Origin: Mesaphorura yosii
Lineage: Eukaryota > Arthropoda > Collembola > Poduromorpha > Tullbergiidae
NCBI GenBank assembly: GCA_009869945.1
Contig: WIXG01000247.1
Coordinates: 1 to 64,000 of the forward strand
Direction of reading: 5' to 3'
DNA length: 64,000 bases
In this document: positions 52,199-64,000 of the stretch, piece by piece
Layout: each line of letters begins with the position of its first letter
Numbering within the stretch: the first letter of the stretch is position 1
The notes under the pieces: model-generated
Databases searched by the model: none
Seen by the model: the letters and a program-made list of their open reading frames with translations, nothing else
What the model was told of the DNA's origin: nothing
Position numbers and translations under genes: made by a program

Positions 52199-55100
52199 TC
52201 ATTTGAATTTAACTTCAGGTGAGGGTTGGATGCTGGCAGGAGAAGTCCATAGCCTCTTCATATTCTCCTCAATCATGATTTTTAGCAGGGAGTACGCCTT
52301 CTCATCGACGAGCCCTACGAAACAATAACAAGCCCAAAATGTGTCAGGCACCCAAAATCGGTTAATCTGGAGCAATTAATGCCTCGCGGCGCGGCTCATA
52401 CCGTCTTCATTCAGTCCGGCAAGGTGGTCGCGCATTTCATTCAAAACTGCTCGACTGGCGTGTCTTGTTTTGACCGCAATTGCAATTCCTGGATGGTTCT
52501 ACAATAAGAAATCATAATCTCTCGTCCATGAGCGTGATCCTAGGGCAGCTTAAATTAAAGCAGTCGCAGTCATTCAAATTACCTTTTGCATGTGCACTGA
52601 AATCACAGAAGGCCACAAAAATACGAAGTTCAGCATTTAATAATTAAAAACTCATAACGCCTTCGCAATGCTTACTCATCTCCTCCACAGTTTTTGACCT
52701 CTCCTTTTCTAAACTGTGCTTCAGCTTGTGAACAATTTTCTTGTGGTCCGAAATGGAGTGAATGTGCTTGAGAACTTCATCAATGGCCGCAGCGAATCCT
52801 TTCGCAATGTCATAACCCATATAGAGCTGTCGGTTCAATTTTCTCTCGATTAACGCTTGGAACTTTGGGTAAATATACTGAAATTCGACAAGACCACGAC
52901 CCAGATATTATCGCTGATTGGATATGTGTAGTTACTCCTTCACTGCTTCAGCTTACGCGAGGTAGACGAATGATTCGAATCAGTCGCATTGCGCGGAGCA
53001 CGCTGAGCACTTTCCTAATCCATTTGTGGTGGGCAGCCGTGGCTCCTCGTGTGGCGACTCTGAAAATGAGCTCTATGAACCCAATCACCAGAACGCCAAA
53101 GTCAATCCAGTTCCATTTGTTCTCGTAGTATTTCCTGAAGCCACGTCCAATGACCTTCGTTTACAAATTGCAGTCGAATTATCATAGGACCTTCAGCGCC
53201 AAACGCTCGAACGTACCTTCACGGCATATTCAAACAAGTAGAAGCCCAGGAACACCGAATTCACAATAATGAAGATGTCCTCCTCGACAGATCCCAACTC
53301 GCCATTGACCTCCAGCACCAACTCCCAGAGGATCGGAATCAGATTGGCAATAAGCACAAAGAACACGAGGCCATCGAACCAGCGTCGAGTGGCGAGCCAC
53401 CAAGTTGGACGCATGAATCTAGAAAAGGTCGGGTAGTCAAATGATCGGCAGGATTACCTCAGTGACCTTTTTGCTTCAGTGATCAGTGTATAAAAGTGCA
53501 GTGCTTACAGATTCGCTGGTCTTCTCATGTACGGGTCGATTCCTTCCAGATCTTGGAGTGGTTTGCGGAAAATGTGTCGGTGAACCCACGCAGAAAACCC
53601 ATGAATAATCCAGAATTTTTCCAGGTCCTCAACATGAATCATTGCCAGCTCGCGGTCTTCAAATTCGTCCGCAATCCCCGACAGGATTTGCGTGGAAACC
53701 TCCAGCAAAATGCCGTGCTCAAACTGTTTCCAAAAGCTCACCTGCAATCAGACATTTTCACTAACGCAGGTTGCAGGCAGGTAGCCAAGCATGGAAAACT
53801 AATCAAGACGCCAACTCGATTTAACCTTCAGAGCTTTAATAAGACGAGATCGCGCTTCTTCGGTCAGCACTTTCATTTCGTCCATTGTAGGTTCGGTGTG
53901 CACTTCCGTGTGACATTCCGGGCATTTTGTCAAGTGTTCACTAGCTCCTTCTAGCCTGAAAGATATTATACTCGGCACGGAATGGGCGCCGGGTGGTGGA
54001 ATTTTCTGTAAATAACATCAGAGCAATAGGTTCCACGGGTGAATCGATTAAAATCGCAGGAGTACCTTAATATAAGGGTTGGCGATTGAAGTGAACTTGA
54101 CAACAACTTCCCAATTAGAATCTAAAACAGTAATGACCTCACGTTGATGTTCTACCTGGCATTATCGAATCTCGAGTGTTTGCGTGATACCGGCAAAGAA
54201 ACGGTCGTGCTTCAAGGAATTTATCGTCCGTATCTGCGCACTGACCAGCGACTTGTGGGCGCTCGCCATGTCCTGCTGTCTCCCAACCGAAATGTCGGTT
54301 AAATGCAGAAGCTGCAAAAGCTTCTTCGTTGTTGTGCCGTTGACGAGCAGGGTCAGGACAACAATTCCAGCGGTTTGGAACAAAAACTGTACAATGAAAT
54401 TACGCAATGCTTTACTGGCGGAGTTTCGAGATGACTTTAGATGAAATAGTCTTATGTTCGTACTGATGGCCCAATGTTGGCCCTTTTGTTGCAAAGTTCT
54501 CCAGAATAGACTTCCAGTGCCAAGCACAGCCCAACTGCACCTCGAAGTCCTGTATGGAAAGGAAGTAGTGATGAACGAGAATGAGAATCGAAATGTCTCG
54601 ATAGCAACTTGGGTAATTTCAAGAAGCCTCACCTCCCCACATCATGATAATCATATTTTCCCATTTTAGTCCATATCCCATGTGAGACAAGATAGGATAC
54701 AACAGAATCAACATGGCGAATCTGAAGATAGCATTAGAAAGTTAGAATTCCTGGCAAATTAAGACAATATGTTTACTTCAGTCCAATTAAGGCTTTAGGC
54801 AACCTGATAATGTTGAGCGCGACATATAAGAAGATGACATAGTAGAAGTCGTTAGCGTGGATGTTGTTTATGGCAGATTCCGCTTCAAAAGAAAGGCGTC
54901 ACCTTTAACGCCACGGTTGAATACAAATTTAGCGCGTAAAACAATAGTGTCTTACAAATAATGATTCCAACGATGATGAAGAGAACCTGCAATTTGAAAG
55001 AACAGCCAAAATTCTTACAAAGTGCAATTGCATGAGCATAGCTGCTTATTTTACCGTATTTGCCAAGTATCCAAGCATTTCCCAAAAGTGGTGGACTGAA

Positions 55101-56909
55101 AATAGCGACAGACTCGGCCAATTTAGTGCTCAAGAAATTCAAGATTCGTCAAGATTCGTGGACTTACCAGCATCTTCCACTTCCGGACTGATGCATGTTC
55201 GTTCACTGCTCATTGTTAAGCCAAGAGCCACGCACGCCATCACACCACTCACGCCTAGAAACAGTAGTAGTGCATTTATCATTCAGCGAGTTCAGAACTA
55301 CTGAGTACGCTTTAAAAAACTGTGTATTACCCAGAATGTGTTCCCCAATAAAGTAAGCTACATACATCAAAATTTCAATTAAACTTAGAATCGGTACACG
55401 AAAATTAGACGAGTATATTACTTAAATACGCTGCAATCAATGTTATTGTTATTTCAACGGTTTCATCGTTGAAAATCCTGCTCAGGCAGAAAATTGCAAT
55501 CTTCGCCATGACCCATCCTGTGGAGGATTCAGAGAAATGGTTGCAAGAAAGTTTTTTGTCAGCCATTAAATATTCGCTTGTTTACCAAAAATCGGTCCGC
55601 CGACAGCAATCACGAAGAATTTCTTGACAACTTCCACAGCTAAGTCTCCAGAACCAGAGCTATCACTGCCAGTTATGATTTCTTCAAATATTTCGTAAAA
55701 GAGAATGGCCACACCGTCGTTCAGAAGCGACTCGCCCTCTATCATGACGCTCAGCATTTCGGACGTTCCTTAAATGGTGAAAAAATGCGAATCAGCCCAA
55801 CATTGCATTCACAGCCGTCAACAGTTTACCATTTGTCGAGTTGGCATTTTCTCTTTCTCTCACCGAGTTCTCGAAGAATGGCGACAACGGCGACGGGATC
55901 TGTCGCTGATATGATACTCCCGAAAAGCGCTGCGTCGGTAAAGCTCCAGTTGTATTCCGACAGAAATACCATGCAAACCGCGGCAGCTGCGTACATAAGT
56001 GAAAGAGATTTTACATTTCACTTAAGTCTGCGAAAGTGCATGCCTGCTATTTTCTGACTCACTGGAAAATGTTGCGATGATCATTCCTGAAATTTAAAAA
56101 ACGCAATGGCATTGTATTATTGGTACGATCCTAGGAATTAGCCTTTAAATTGTTTAAACTTCTAACCTGGAAATGCTGCGACGAGAATCTGCGTTTTAGA
56201 AAGCGGAAACTTCAATTATAATGGATCCTAAATTCAATGAACTAATGCGCGACTTACTTGTCCAGAACTTCGCATAAACGTGTGCACAGGGATTGAAAAC
56301 GCTGACTCAAAAATGAGAACCGGAAGAAAAAGGAACAAAATGACCTTCGGCGGCGTACGAGCCAATTCGGTATAATATTCAAGCTGAGGGCAGTATTCTC
56401 GGGATGCAAACCCAAGAAGCAGGCCAGAAATCATTAGAATGACCTAAACACACAAGATGCTCGTAAAAACTACGGAGTGGCAAGCGTCTGGCGTTATGTG
56501 TGACGGTTATTTACCGTGTACGGTAACGGCAGGCCAGTTGCTCGTAAAATACTTCGGACAAGTGCTCCGTAGCCAATCATGGCGAAGACAGAAAGAAAGC
56601 TGACGAGGTGGTGCTCGTTAAACTCCAGTTCCCGGTCGCAGCAGTTTCTCGGATCTGGAAACAGTGCGTGAGAGTTTTATCCGTTTATCCACTGCTGGTG
56701 TGGTTTGGCAAGAAATAGAAATAGTTACCTCCCTCCCTGTACTTTCTCTGGTTCTGACACCAGAGGTATCCCGCGGAGGCATCCTCTTCAGCCTGCAAAG
56801 GGTTAATAGCTGGACATCCGATGACAGCCCGTGGATCTTGAGTCGCGGTCGCCACATCCAAAGACAGTATGAAGACGGCACCTACCAAACAGAACCACGA
56901 GGCCCACAT
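52199..56909 (-). CDS. SLC9C-type Na+/H+ exchanger with voltage-sensor domain, lacking the cyclic-nucleotide-binding domain (copy B)
   Basis: This is the downstream member of a tandem pair. The ATG at 56907-56909 opens a signal-like segment (MWASWFCLVGAVFILSLDVA). The exchanger domain follows in many short exons: TPPKVILFLFLPVLIFESAF, SIISATDPVAVVAILRELG, SVMIEGESLLNDGVAILFYE with the catalytic-site ND, and IMMWGGLRGAVGLCLALEVY. An insertion with a CPECH motif lies near 53900. The voltage sensor has S1 (WFDGLVFFVLIANLIPILWE), S3 (WNWIDFGVLVIGFIELIF) and an Arg-rich S4 (KVLSVLRAMRLIRIIRLPR). After the helical linker (KRLWTSPASIQPSPEVKFK) it ends at TGA 52199-52201, where copy A continues into the CNBD. 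The family is known from sperm flagella, where voltage and cAMP gate Na+/H+ exchange. Copy B should therefore be voltage-sensing but not directly cyclic-nucleotide-regulated. Confidence 0.87.
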
Positions 56910-57275
56910 TCCGAGCTTGAAGTCGTGATGCTGTAAAGTGGAAAAATCTCAGTAGAATGAAAGGCGCCCAGTCCAGTCGTACTGAATCCTGATACTTTCT
57001 GACTCGCAAGCACAAGCAAGCTGTGGATTGTGGGAAAAGGTTACTTCAGCTCACTAGAAATGCTGCCAAGAAATTTTGATTTCATCGGTGAATATTTTGG
57101 ATAACTTGGAACTATTTCCATGTGGAGCGCGCGGAGAATACCATGACAATAATCAGCGAAGCAATATTTAGCAAGGTGAGGTGGAGACGTAAGGCGGGGT
57201 GCTGACCCAATTCGTCGTCAAAAAACACAAAGTACAGTGGAAGCAGGGCCATGCGTCAAGCAAAAGGTCTACTGG

Positions 57276-57281
57276 TTTATT
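57276..57281 (-). terminator. polyadenylation signal (AATAAA) of SLC9C copy A
   Basis: AATAAA on the minus strand lies 216 nt behind the stop codon of copy A, in the gap between the two tandem copies. Confidence 0.5.
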
Positions 57282-57496
57282 TCATGCATTAAATTGATTC
57301 ACATTCAAGACAGTTACATCACAGGCATCACATTACGTACTGAAGTGACAAGTGGTTTAGTTAGCGTTTAGTGCGGTGACGGTGATAATTTCACTCAATG
57401 TGGAACCAAGCAGAAAAGAGTTGGCAGATAGGTAAGGTGCTTGACAAGCTTAATCTTGCATGTGCCCGATCTCCATAATGCTCCATGATTAATTAA

Positions 57497-60400
57497 CTAA
57501 TGGGAGTGGGAATGCCCCGCGTCTTTATTTTGAATAGAAATCCCGCTTCCCGGCGTTTCTGGAGCTACTTCCTCGACGTCCTCGTTGGCGATCAGCAGCA
57601 CCCGTCCTTGGACTGTGGCGCCCTTCACCTGGAGGAGAGGGGGATACATCATTTAAGAGGCGTACTATGAAGCAGCTGGACAACAATGAAACAAGACCAA
57701 GGCACGCACTTGAGTAAATCTGGTGACCGTATGAGGAATGAATGTTGGAGCGAAATAAACCGTTCCTGTCCTTGTGTCCATTATGGAACCGTAAATTAAG
57801 ACAACGTCCTTAATGAAGTCGGGAACGAGAATCGTTTCAAACTCTTCGCCGATGGGAACAGTTGATCTCTCCAAAAGTGAGCGAATTTTCTCCGATGTCC
57901 AGAACTGACAATTATCAAACCAGCAGTAATAATTATCACAATTTACGCAAAACTTTGCAGATTTCAATCACACACCTGATACGCAGGTTGTGTAGCGCAT
58001 AAAGCGGCTCCAATTCTCATTCCGTACGATCTCCAAATTCGGCTTTCTAGCGAATCATGGGGCTTGACGAATCTCTTCAGAGCCTCGAGCATATCGTCTT
58101 GATTTATGTGAAGTGCGGCGACGTGCGTGACGCAGACAACTTGCGCGCACCCTTTCGTGTTTGAGATGACTCCAAGTTCGCCAAGAACTGTTCCAGTTGT
58201 AAGAAAGTCGAATTCTTCGGACTTGAAAGTTGGGTCGAAGTACGCGTCCATGTTTGGAATCACACCTGAACGTAACTGAGCCTAGATTTTTGTGAATGAG
58301 AAAATGTAGCATATGTTACTTGTAGAGGTAATTTTAAACGGAAGTCTTACGTCGACACTCGCCGAGGGTTTGTAATGACATTTGATCATTCCTGCATTTA
58401 ACATTTGTGCTTTAGTTCTTAAATAATCATGTCACGACCCAAGTCCTAAAGCGCATGCTACAATTTGAAAGTGCTTACCTTTAACAATTAAATGAATCCC
58501 ATTTGGTGTGTCTCCATCTGCATAGATTTGCTGCCCTTTGTCAAATTCTTCAAGGATGGCTTTACTCTGGAACAACATCAAGATTAGCCCAGGAATCCGG
58601 ATTTGACACTTTTGATAGGATTAATCCTATCAAAAGTGTTCCTCCACTTACGATCATATAATGTAAGATGTCCTCGCTCCCCAGAACCCACGACACATTC
58701 GACAAGAGCTCCTCAGGTGTTAAAGGTTCCAAACTTGTCGGCATTTTCCAAAGCCGCTTCATTTTCTCCTCGATCGAAGTTTGCAGTAAGCTGCTTTCGT
58801 TATCGTCCACCAAGCCTGCACATTTATATTAGAAGATTGTAATCCTTGTGTTAATATTCAGTTTCAATTTTTCAATAAATTCTCAAGGCTTTGGCTTTAC
58901 CGTCTTCTTTTAATTCACTCAGCTGATCTCTCATGGCATTGAGCACAGATCGACAGGCGTGGCGTGTTTTCACTCCGATTGCGATTGAAGTGTGAACAAA
59001 GTGCAGTTTACCTGAAATTGTCCAGCAATGAAAATCAACCGTCGAGTGCTTGTGATGGGCTCATCCACAAATGCAAACTCACCGATTGCCAGAACAGTCT
59101 CGAGTCTTTCGTGCTCCAAAGCCAACTTGAGCTTCAGGTATACTTTTGAGTCGTCCGCCATTTGCGACAGGTAACGCAGGACGTCGTTGATTCCGTTCAC
59201 GAGTCCCTTTCCGACATCGTATCCCAAAAATAATTCCTGGAAGAGGAGTTCAATATGAGAAACTTACTCCCCGGTTTCTTAGAGAGGATTGAGATGAAAT
59301 TACTCACGGCGTTTATTCGACGGTCAATGAACGCATAGAAATGTGGGAGAAATGGCTGAAAGGTTAAGAACAACAACGTTAAATTTAAGAAGGAAGAATA
59401 TTTGATAATGAGGAATTTGCCTTCAGCAGACGCAAAGATCTTGTAATTCGCATAATTCGAAACGCCAGCACCACCGATTTAACAACAGCAATTCGCGTCT
59501 TTTCGTGTTGGTTGGCACTTTGCATGAAAATGAGGCTGAGACCAAAGGCGACGTCGATGATACTGACGATCAGCACAAGCACATCCAAGTAATTCCATTT
59601 GCTCCGGAAATACGTTTTCCACCCGTGACCAATTAGCTTCAGAATAAACTCCAGCAAGTAAATCGATGTAAATGCAATGTTTGTGTACAAAAACTTGTTG
59701 CTGAGCTCCTGGTTTTTGGAGCCACCTGGCTGCATTTCAATGATCACCTCCCAAATCACGGGAATGAGATTCAGGAGCACAATGGCGTGGATAATCGGAT
59801 CAAACCAGACACGAGTTGTCAACCACCAAAATGGCTCTCGGCACCTAAAGCGAAAAATAAATTGCTTACAAACTGAAAGGCCGCTGGTGCTTTGATCAGT
59901 CGGACTTTGGATCCTCACCCTGTTTTTGGCTCTGGTGGCAAATCCGGCGGCGCGTCGAGTCCGAGCTTTTTGATAATATTCAGACGGAACCAAGGAAAGA
60001 CGCCGTGAATGTGCCAATACTTCTTGAGGTGCGAAGAGTGGATCATGTGAAGCTCCTTATCGGACGTGGTGTTGACCACGCCGACAAGAATGTGATATGC
60101 CGTCTCCGTTAGAATTCCTTCCTCAAACTGCCGATGAAAGCTGACGTTCAGTGCTTCAAGCATTTTCTTTCTGGATTCTTCCATCAGATTCCGATACTCT
60201 TCAATTTGCATATCCTCCGATCTGCGAGAACGCCTTTTTCCGCCGATGCGGGTCAGTTTCTCGTCCAAAGCTTCCATCGATCTTTTCCTGGCAGCAGCCT
60301 TTCCTTTGGGTTTCTTCTCATACTTGGCGTACGGGTTGTAGATTCTTGTGTACTCGTCGACCATCGTCCAGTTTGCACCTGGTTCGGTTTTTCTTACTAT

Positions 60401-63218
60401 TAGTCTTAACCCGTCTCATACTGGCGAGAATTGAGATCATACCGGCGAGAAAAGGGTCCTCCCTCAGTTCAGAGACGATTCGCATTTGGGCTCCAGTGAT
60501 GCCTCTCATTGCTTGCGCCATGTCTTGCTTCTTTCCAGTGGACAGCTCCGTTAACTTCAATGCACTGAGAAGACCCTTGGAAGTTGTCCCGTTGATAATT
60601 AACGTTAAAATCACAATACCAGCCGTATGGAAGAGAAACTGAAATGAAAAAGGAATGATTGTACATCGCATCATCACAGTATCGTCAAAACCACTCTTAA
60701 ATGTTAATTTAATCAATATACCTTTGGGCCCAAAATGTCGGTCTTATTTCCTGTGTTGATGTTGCAAAGCTCAGGCTCCCGGTACACTTGAAGGGACAGA
60801 CAGAGACCAACGGCACCACGCAAACCTCCCCAAACAATGACGATCATGTCTTTCCACTTGAGACCGTATCCAATCCGACACAACCTGTAAAAAAGAAGCC
60901 TCAAGTCTGAGGAAAGCCCTAACCACATTTAACTGTCATTTCCACAAAGCCTACCAGGGCATCATCAGTCCAAGCATCACAAATCTGAACGAAATAAGTG
61001 AGGCGTAAGATTTAGAATTTAATATTCTTTTAAATGAGTTAATGAGTGGAGGCAACGGAGGCAGTACCGAACAATGTTTAGGGCGATGTAGAAGAAAATC
61101 AGATGAAACCAGTCTTTCCTCTCAATCTGATTAATCGCCGTTTCTGTAATCACGATCCCGACGAGGACGAACAGAATGGTGTTGGCCAAGTACCCAAGCA
61201 TTTCCCAGAAATGATGAACTGAACGAGTGGATTATCAATCAAATCAAGCGAACGATCATAAAAACGACAAAAGTAGCAGCAGGGTCGTCTTACCCAAGTC
61301 TTCGACCTCGGGGCTGATGCTGGTGCTGTCCTTGTTCATGACGATGCCCAACACCACAACGGCTACCACGCCTGTCAATTCATTTAGGACCGAATTTTGA
61401 AATTATTGTCTCAATGCTCAAAGGAGTTGTGAGCCTCTTGGCCTCTTGCTTACCGGACACTCCTACGAAGAAATAACAATGGACCATTGCTATGCTATTA
61501 CGGGTGGATCATAAGCAACGCTATTTGCTATTTCTTACCCAACGCTTCTCCCAAGTAGTATGTGATATACGCTGCCACAAGTGTGATGGTGATTTCGACG
61601 GCTGCATCATTAAAAATCCACGACAGCCAAAACACGGATATTTTTGCGATAAGAAATCCTAGCGCCGGTCCTCTGCCGATACGAGCAGATCACATTAATT
61701 ATGAAACAATTTGTATTTGTATGAAGCAAGTAGCCAAGAATTTACCCCAGCGCAATCTTGGCGAATTTCGAGACCACTTCTTTCACGATCCTGAATTAAA
61801 ACATGATGAACTAATGTGTTAGTGAAAGCAGAATGTAGTTTCGTAGTATTCATCAGCACTTTACACTTACTCCGCACTGCCTTGATTTGGATTCTTGACA
61901 ATGTCTTCAAAGATTTCAAAGAGCAAAATGGCAACTCCGTCATTCAGCAACGACTCGCCCTCGATCATGGTGCCTGACAAGGACAAATTGTGGTGTTAAA
62001 TTGGAATGTATTTAGAAACTAACGGAATTCTTGCTAACCCAGCGTGTCTGAAGCACCAACGTCTCGCAGAATTGCTACTACGGCCACCTGGAATCAAGCA
62101 CGCGTTTCTTAAACTTACACACTTAAACGACACTTTCAAGCCAGCAAGCCAAACCTTACGGGATCTGTAGCAGAAATGATGCTTCCAAAGAAGCTGGCCT
62201 GACTGAAATCCCAGCCATACGATGACATTAAGCGGAGACAGACAGCAGCTGTTAGAAAAGTCGTGACCACCTATGACATGTGCAAGACCATAATGCCAAA
62301 GCTCCATCAAAGATCTCTCTCGCCTGCGAAGAGCCAAACAGCAAAACTTACCATGCCTGCAATTAATCAGAACGAAATAAAATGTGAATGATTAGAATTT
62401 GATGTTGAGTTAATCTAAGTTACCAGGTAACGCCAAGACGAGGATTTGCCACGCAGATCTCATGAAAACGTGGACCTTCATATTGAAAGCAGAATCGAAG
62501 ATGAGCACAGGAAGAAAAGCGTACAGGATTATCTTTCTAAAAGACAAAAGCCGCGTCAGGATCAAATTGGAATTTTTAACAGTTTCCGTTTCAAGCAAAT
62601 CAGGTTTACGGTGGCATTCTCGCGATTTTGGTGTACATACTCCAAAATGAACAGAAGCTCAGCGTGTCATGCTCATACTGCTTCGAGTACGTTTCTTTAA
62701 AGGGATACAGGCCGCCTTTGAGTTTGAGTCTGGATCCAAGGCCAAGTCCCAGACCTGAGAGGGTCGACCAAATGTACATTTAACTCCGGAAGTCACAGTG
62801 AAATTGGCAATTACCGATCAACATCAGCAGAACGGTGTAAGGAATACTCAGCTTGAACACACGCAGAAACGTTCGGACACCGGCGCCCAGTGCAATGATT
62901 AGGAAGAGGCTGAGGAAGAAGTTTAAATTGCTGTCGTTGAATTCTGGACAATCTCGGTCCAGTAAGTGACCTGGAATTATTAAAGAGATTAAAGACAGTG
63001 CGGCTCAGATTGCAGAACATGGCCGAATATATTGTCAACGTTTGCCTACCTCCGTGGCCCGAAAGAGTGTTGTTAATCTGTTCGCCCTTTTTCAGCTTTT
63101 CAAGATTGTCACAATGCCTTGAATCGTGTGCATTGGCCGCCCCAATCAAAACTACAGTAAACTGAACGAGTACGGGAAAGATGGTAGTGATTGCCATTCG
63201 CCTCACGAAAGAAGCCAT
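57497..63218 (-). CDS. SLC9C-type (sperm-type) Na+/H+ exchanger with voltage-sensor and cyclic-nucleotide-binding domains (copy A)
   Basis: The ATG is at 63216-63218 (MASFVRRMAITTIFPVLVQF). The exchanger part shows LSLFLIIALGAGVRTFLRVF, KIILYAFLPVLIFDSAFNMK, ISATDPVAVVAILRDVGASD, TMIEGESLLNDGVAILLFEI with the ND transport motif, and IVIVWGGLRGAVGLCLSLQV. The voltage sensor follows: S1 (VWFDPIIHAIVLLNLIPVIW), S3 (WNYLDVLVLIVSIIDVAFGL) and S4 (VVKSVVLAFRIMRITRSLRL). A linker (EEKMKRLWKMPTSLEPLTPE) leads to a CNBD beginning SKAILEEFDKGQQIYADGDT and containing TGTVLGELGVISNTKGCAQV, the phosphate-binding-cassette region. The Arg usual in that cassette is not evident. The C-terminus is NKDAGHSHSH, stop TAG 57497-57499. 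About 25 short exons. This architecture is unique to SLC9C, the voltage- and cAMP-gated exchanger of sperm flagella. Confidence 0.9.
58606..58639. repeat. perfect 34-bp palindrome inside an SLC9C copy A intron
   Basis: Two 17-nt arms (ACACTTTTGATAGGATT and its exact complement) meet with no spacer at 58622/58623. It lies within the roughly 83-nt intron between the linker exon (donor ATC/GTAAGT) and the first CNBD exon (acceptor GTTCCAG). The transcript could form a long hairpin covering nearly half the intron. Confidence 0.9.
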
Positions 63219-64000
63219 GTCTTAAGTGTTGAACTCCAAACGTGCACTACAGTTAAGGTTGAACCTTGAGTTCGAAACTTGAGCCAATTAATACCCACTT
63301 ACCTTTCTCGCTGGTAACTGATTAACTGATTATGAATTGATAAAGTGATATGCAACACAAAGACAAAATCCAAGTGCCGAAAACTGCTTGTGAATCGAAA
63401 GTTGTAATTTCTGAATTGGCGTCTACTAATAATCAGGATCCAGTGCAAATGCACGTAAAGACACGAAATGCAATCAAGTAATTTACTTCGCGTCAATTTT
63501 TTTCGTTTACTATCGTTGATTCGCGTGCTGCGTGCGGAGGTGGTGCCGTGGTTTAATTGTTTAGAACGTAGCTTGAGATACAATTACTATGGACTTTGAC
63601 ACCACTACCAGCCAGATAAACTGGAATGAAGGAGACGATACCTTGAATTTAGGATACTCTTTTGCTTTCCTCTTCAGCTTCTTCACAAAACGTCCGCGCG
63701 CATCGATTCGGCTGGCTTGTAGCTAGCGCTGGTCAACTGGAACTCTAATAATGCGAATTGCGTCGCTGGAACATGGCTGCTGAACTCCTGCGCAAGTGAT
63801 GGGTGTCATACAATTTAGACAAATTGATTTCCCTATTAATTCAATTGACAGCCCACCTGGAAGTGATTCGATTGCTTTTCTCCGCCTTCGCATTCTCTCT
63901 TCAAGACAAATTGAAGATTACACTTCGGACTTCCGTCACTCTTTACAGTTGTATGGATTGGCAATCTCATTATCGCACAAGACAGAGTGGAAGGTAGAAT
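63219..64000. other. 5' flank of SLC9C copy A (no gene seen)
   Basis: Contains short open frames without protein signatures. It is presumably the promoter region of the exchanger gene. Confidence 0.5.

Noticed and set aside
1-64000. CRISPR arrays, operons, insertion sequences, prophage or organellar insert
   Set aside because: Genes have spliceosomal introns and animal-specific domains throughout; no regular direct-repeat array, transposase frame or bacterial gene block was seen.

Overview
The window is animal nuclear DNA, most likely from an arthropod. Its genes are split by many short (about 50-110 bp) GT-AG introns plus a few very long ones. It carries a Brachyury/brachyenteron-type T-box gene and a Skeletor (DM13-DOMON) gene. 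The non-insect flavour (TYW1, a CARD-death-domain adaptor and SLC9C exchangers, which Drosophila is generally thought to lack) fits a basal hexapod such as a springtail, or another non-fly arthropod. That placement is inference. I see no bacterial, viral or organellar segment, no tRNA or rRNA gene, and no clearly identifiable transposon.

Layout. 1-2591 (-): 5' half of a Brachyury-like T-box gene that runs off the left edge. 5362-6310 (+): mitochondrial Mn superoxide dismutase. 6957-7546 (-): mitochondrial pyruvate carrier 1. 8537-9912 (+): a decayed, intronless eIF4A-like DEAD-box copy. 10304-11006 (+): a CRADD/RAIDD-like CARD plus death-domain adaptor. 11493-12943 (-): a frame-broken F-box/LRR-like gene. 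13548-16761 (-): ABCF3. 17359-20034 (-): TYW1. 21020-22722 (+): an unrecognised charged protein frame interrupted by one in-frame TAA.

24280-48854 (-) is one 24.6 kb Skeletor gene. Its signal-peptide exon lies 12.35 kb upstream of the first DM13 exon. One of its introns holds a complete oppositely oriented gene (30807-31454, +) for a small secreted cysteine-rich protein with its own TATA box. 52199-63218 (-) is a tandem pair of SLC9C-type (sperm-type) Na+/H+ exchangers with a voltage-sensor domain. The upstream copy (57497-63218) also has the cyclic-nucleotide-binding domain. The downstream copy (52199-56909) stops just before that domain and has a polyadenylation signal right behind the stop.

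Most of the genes are ordinary housekeeping or developmental genes with no operon logic. The points most worth following up are the CNBD-less SLC9C paralogue, the cystine-rich gene nested inside Skeletor with its repeated CAGCTGAC promoter motif, the CARD-DD adaptor, the eIF4A-like relic with destroyed catalytic motifs, and a perfect 34-bp palindrome in an SLC9C intron.
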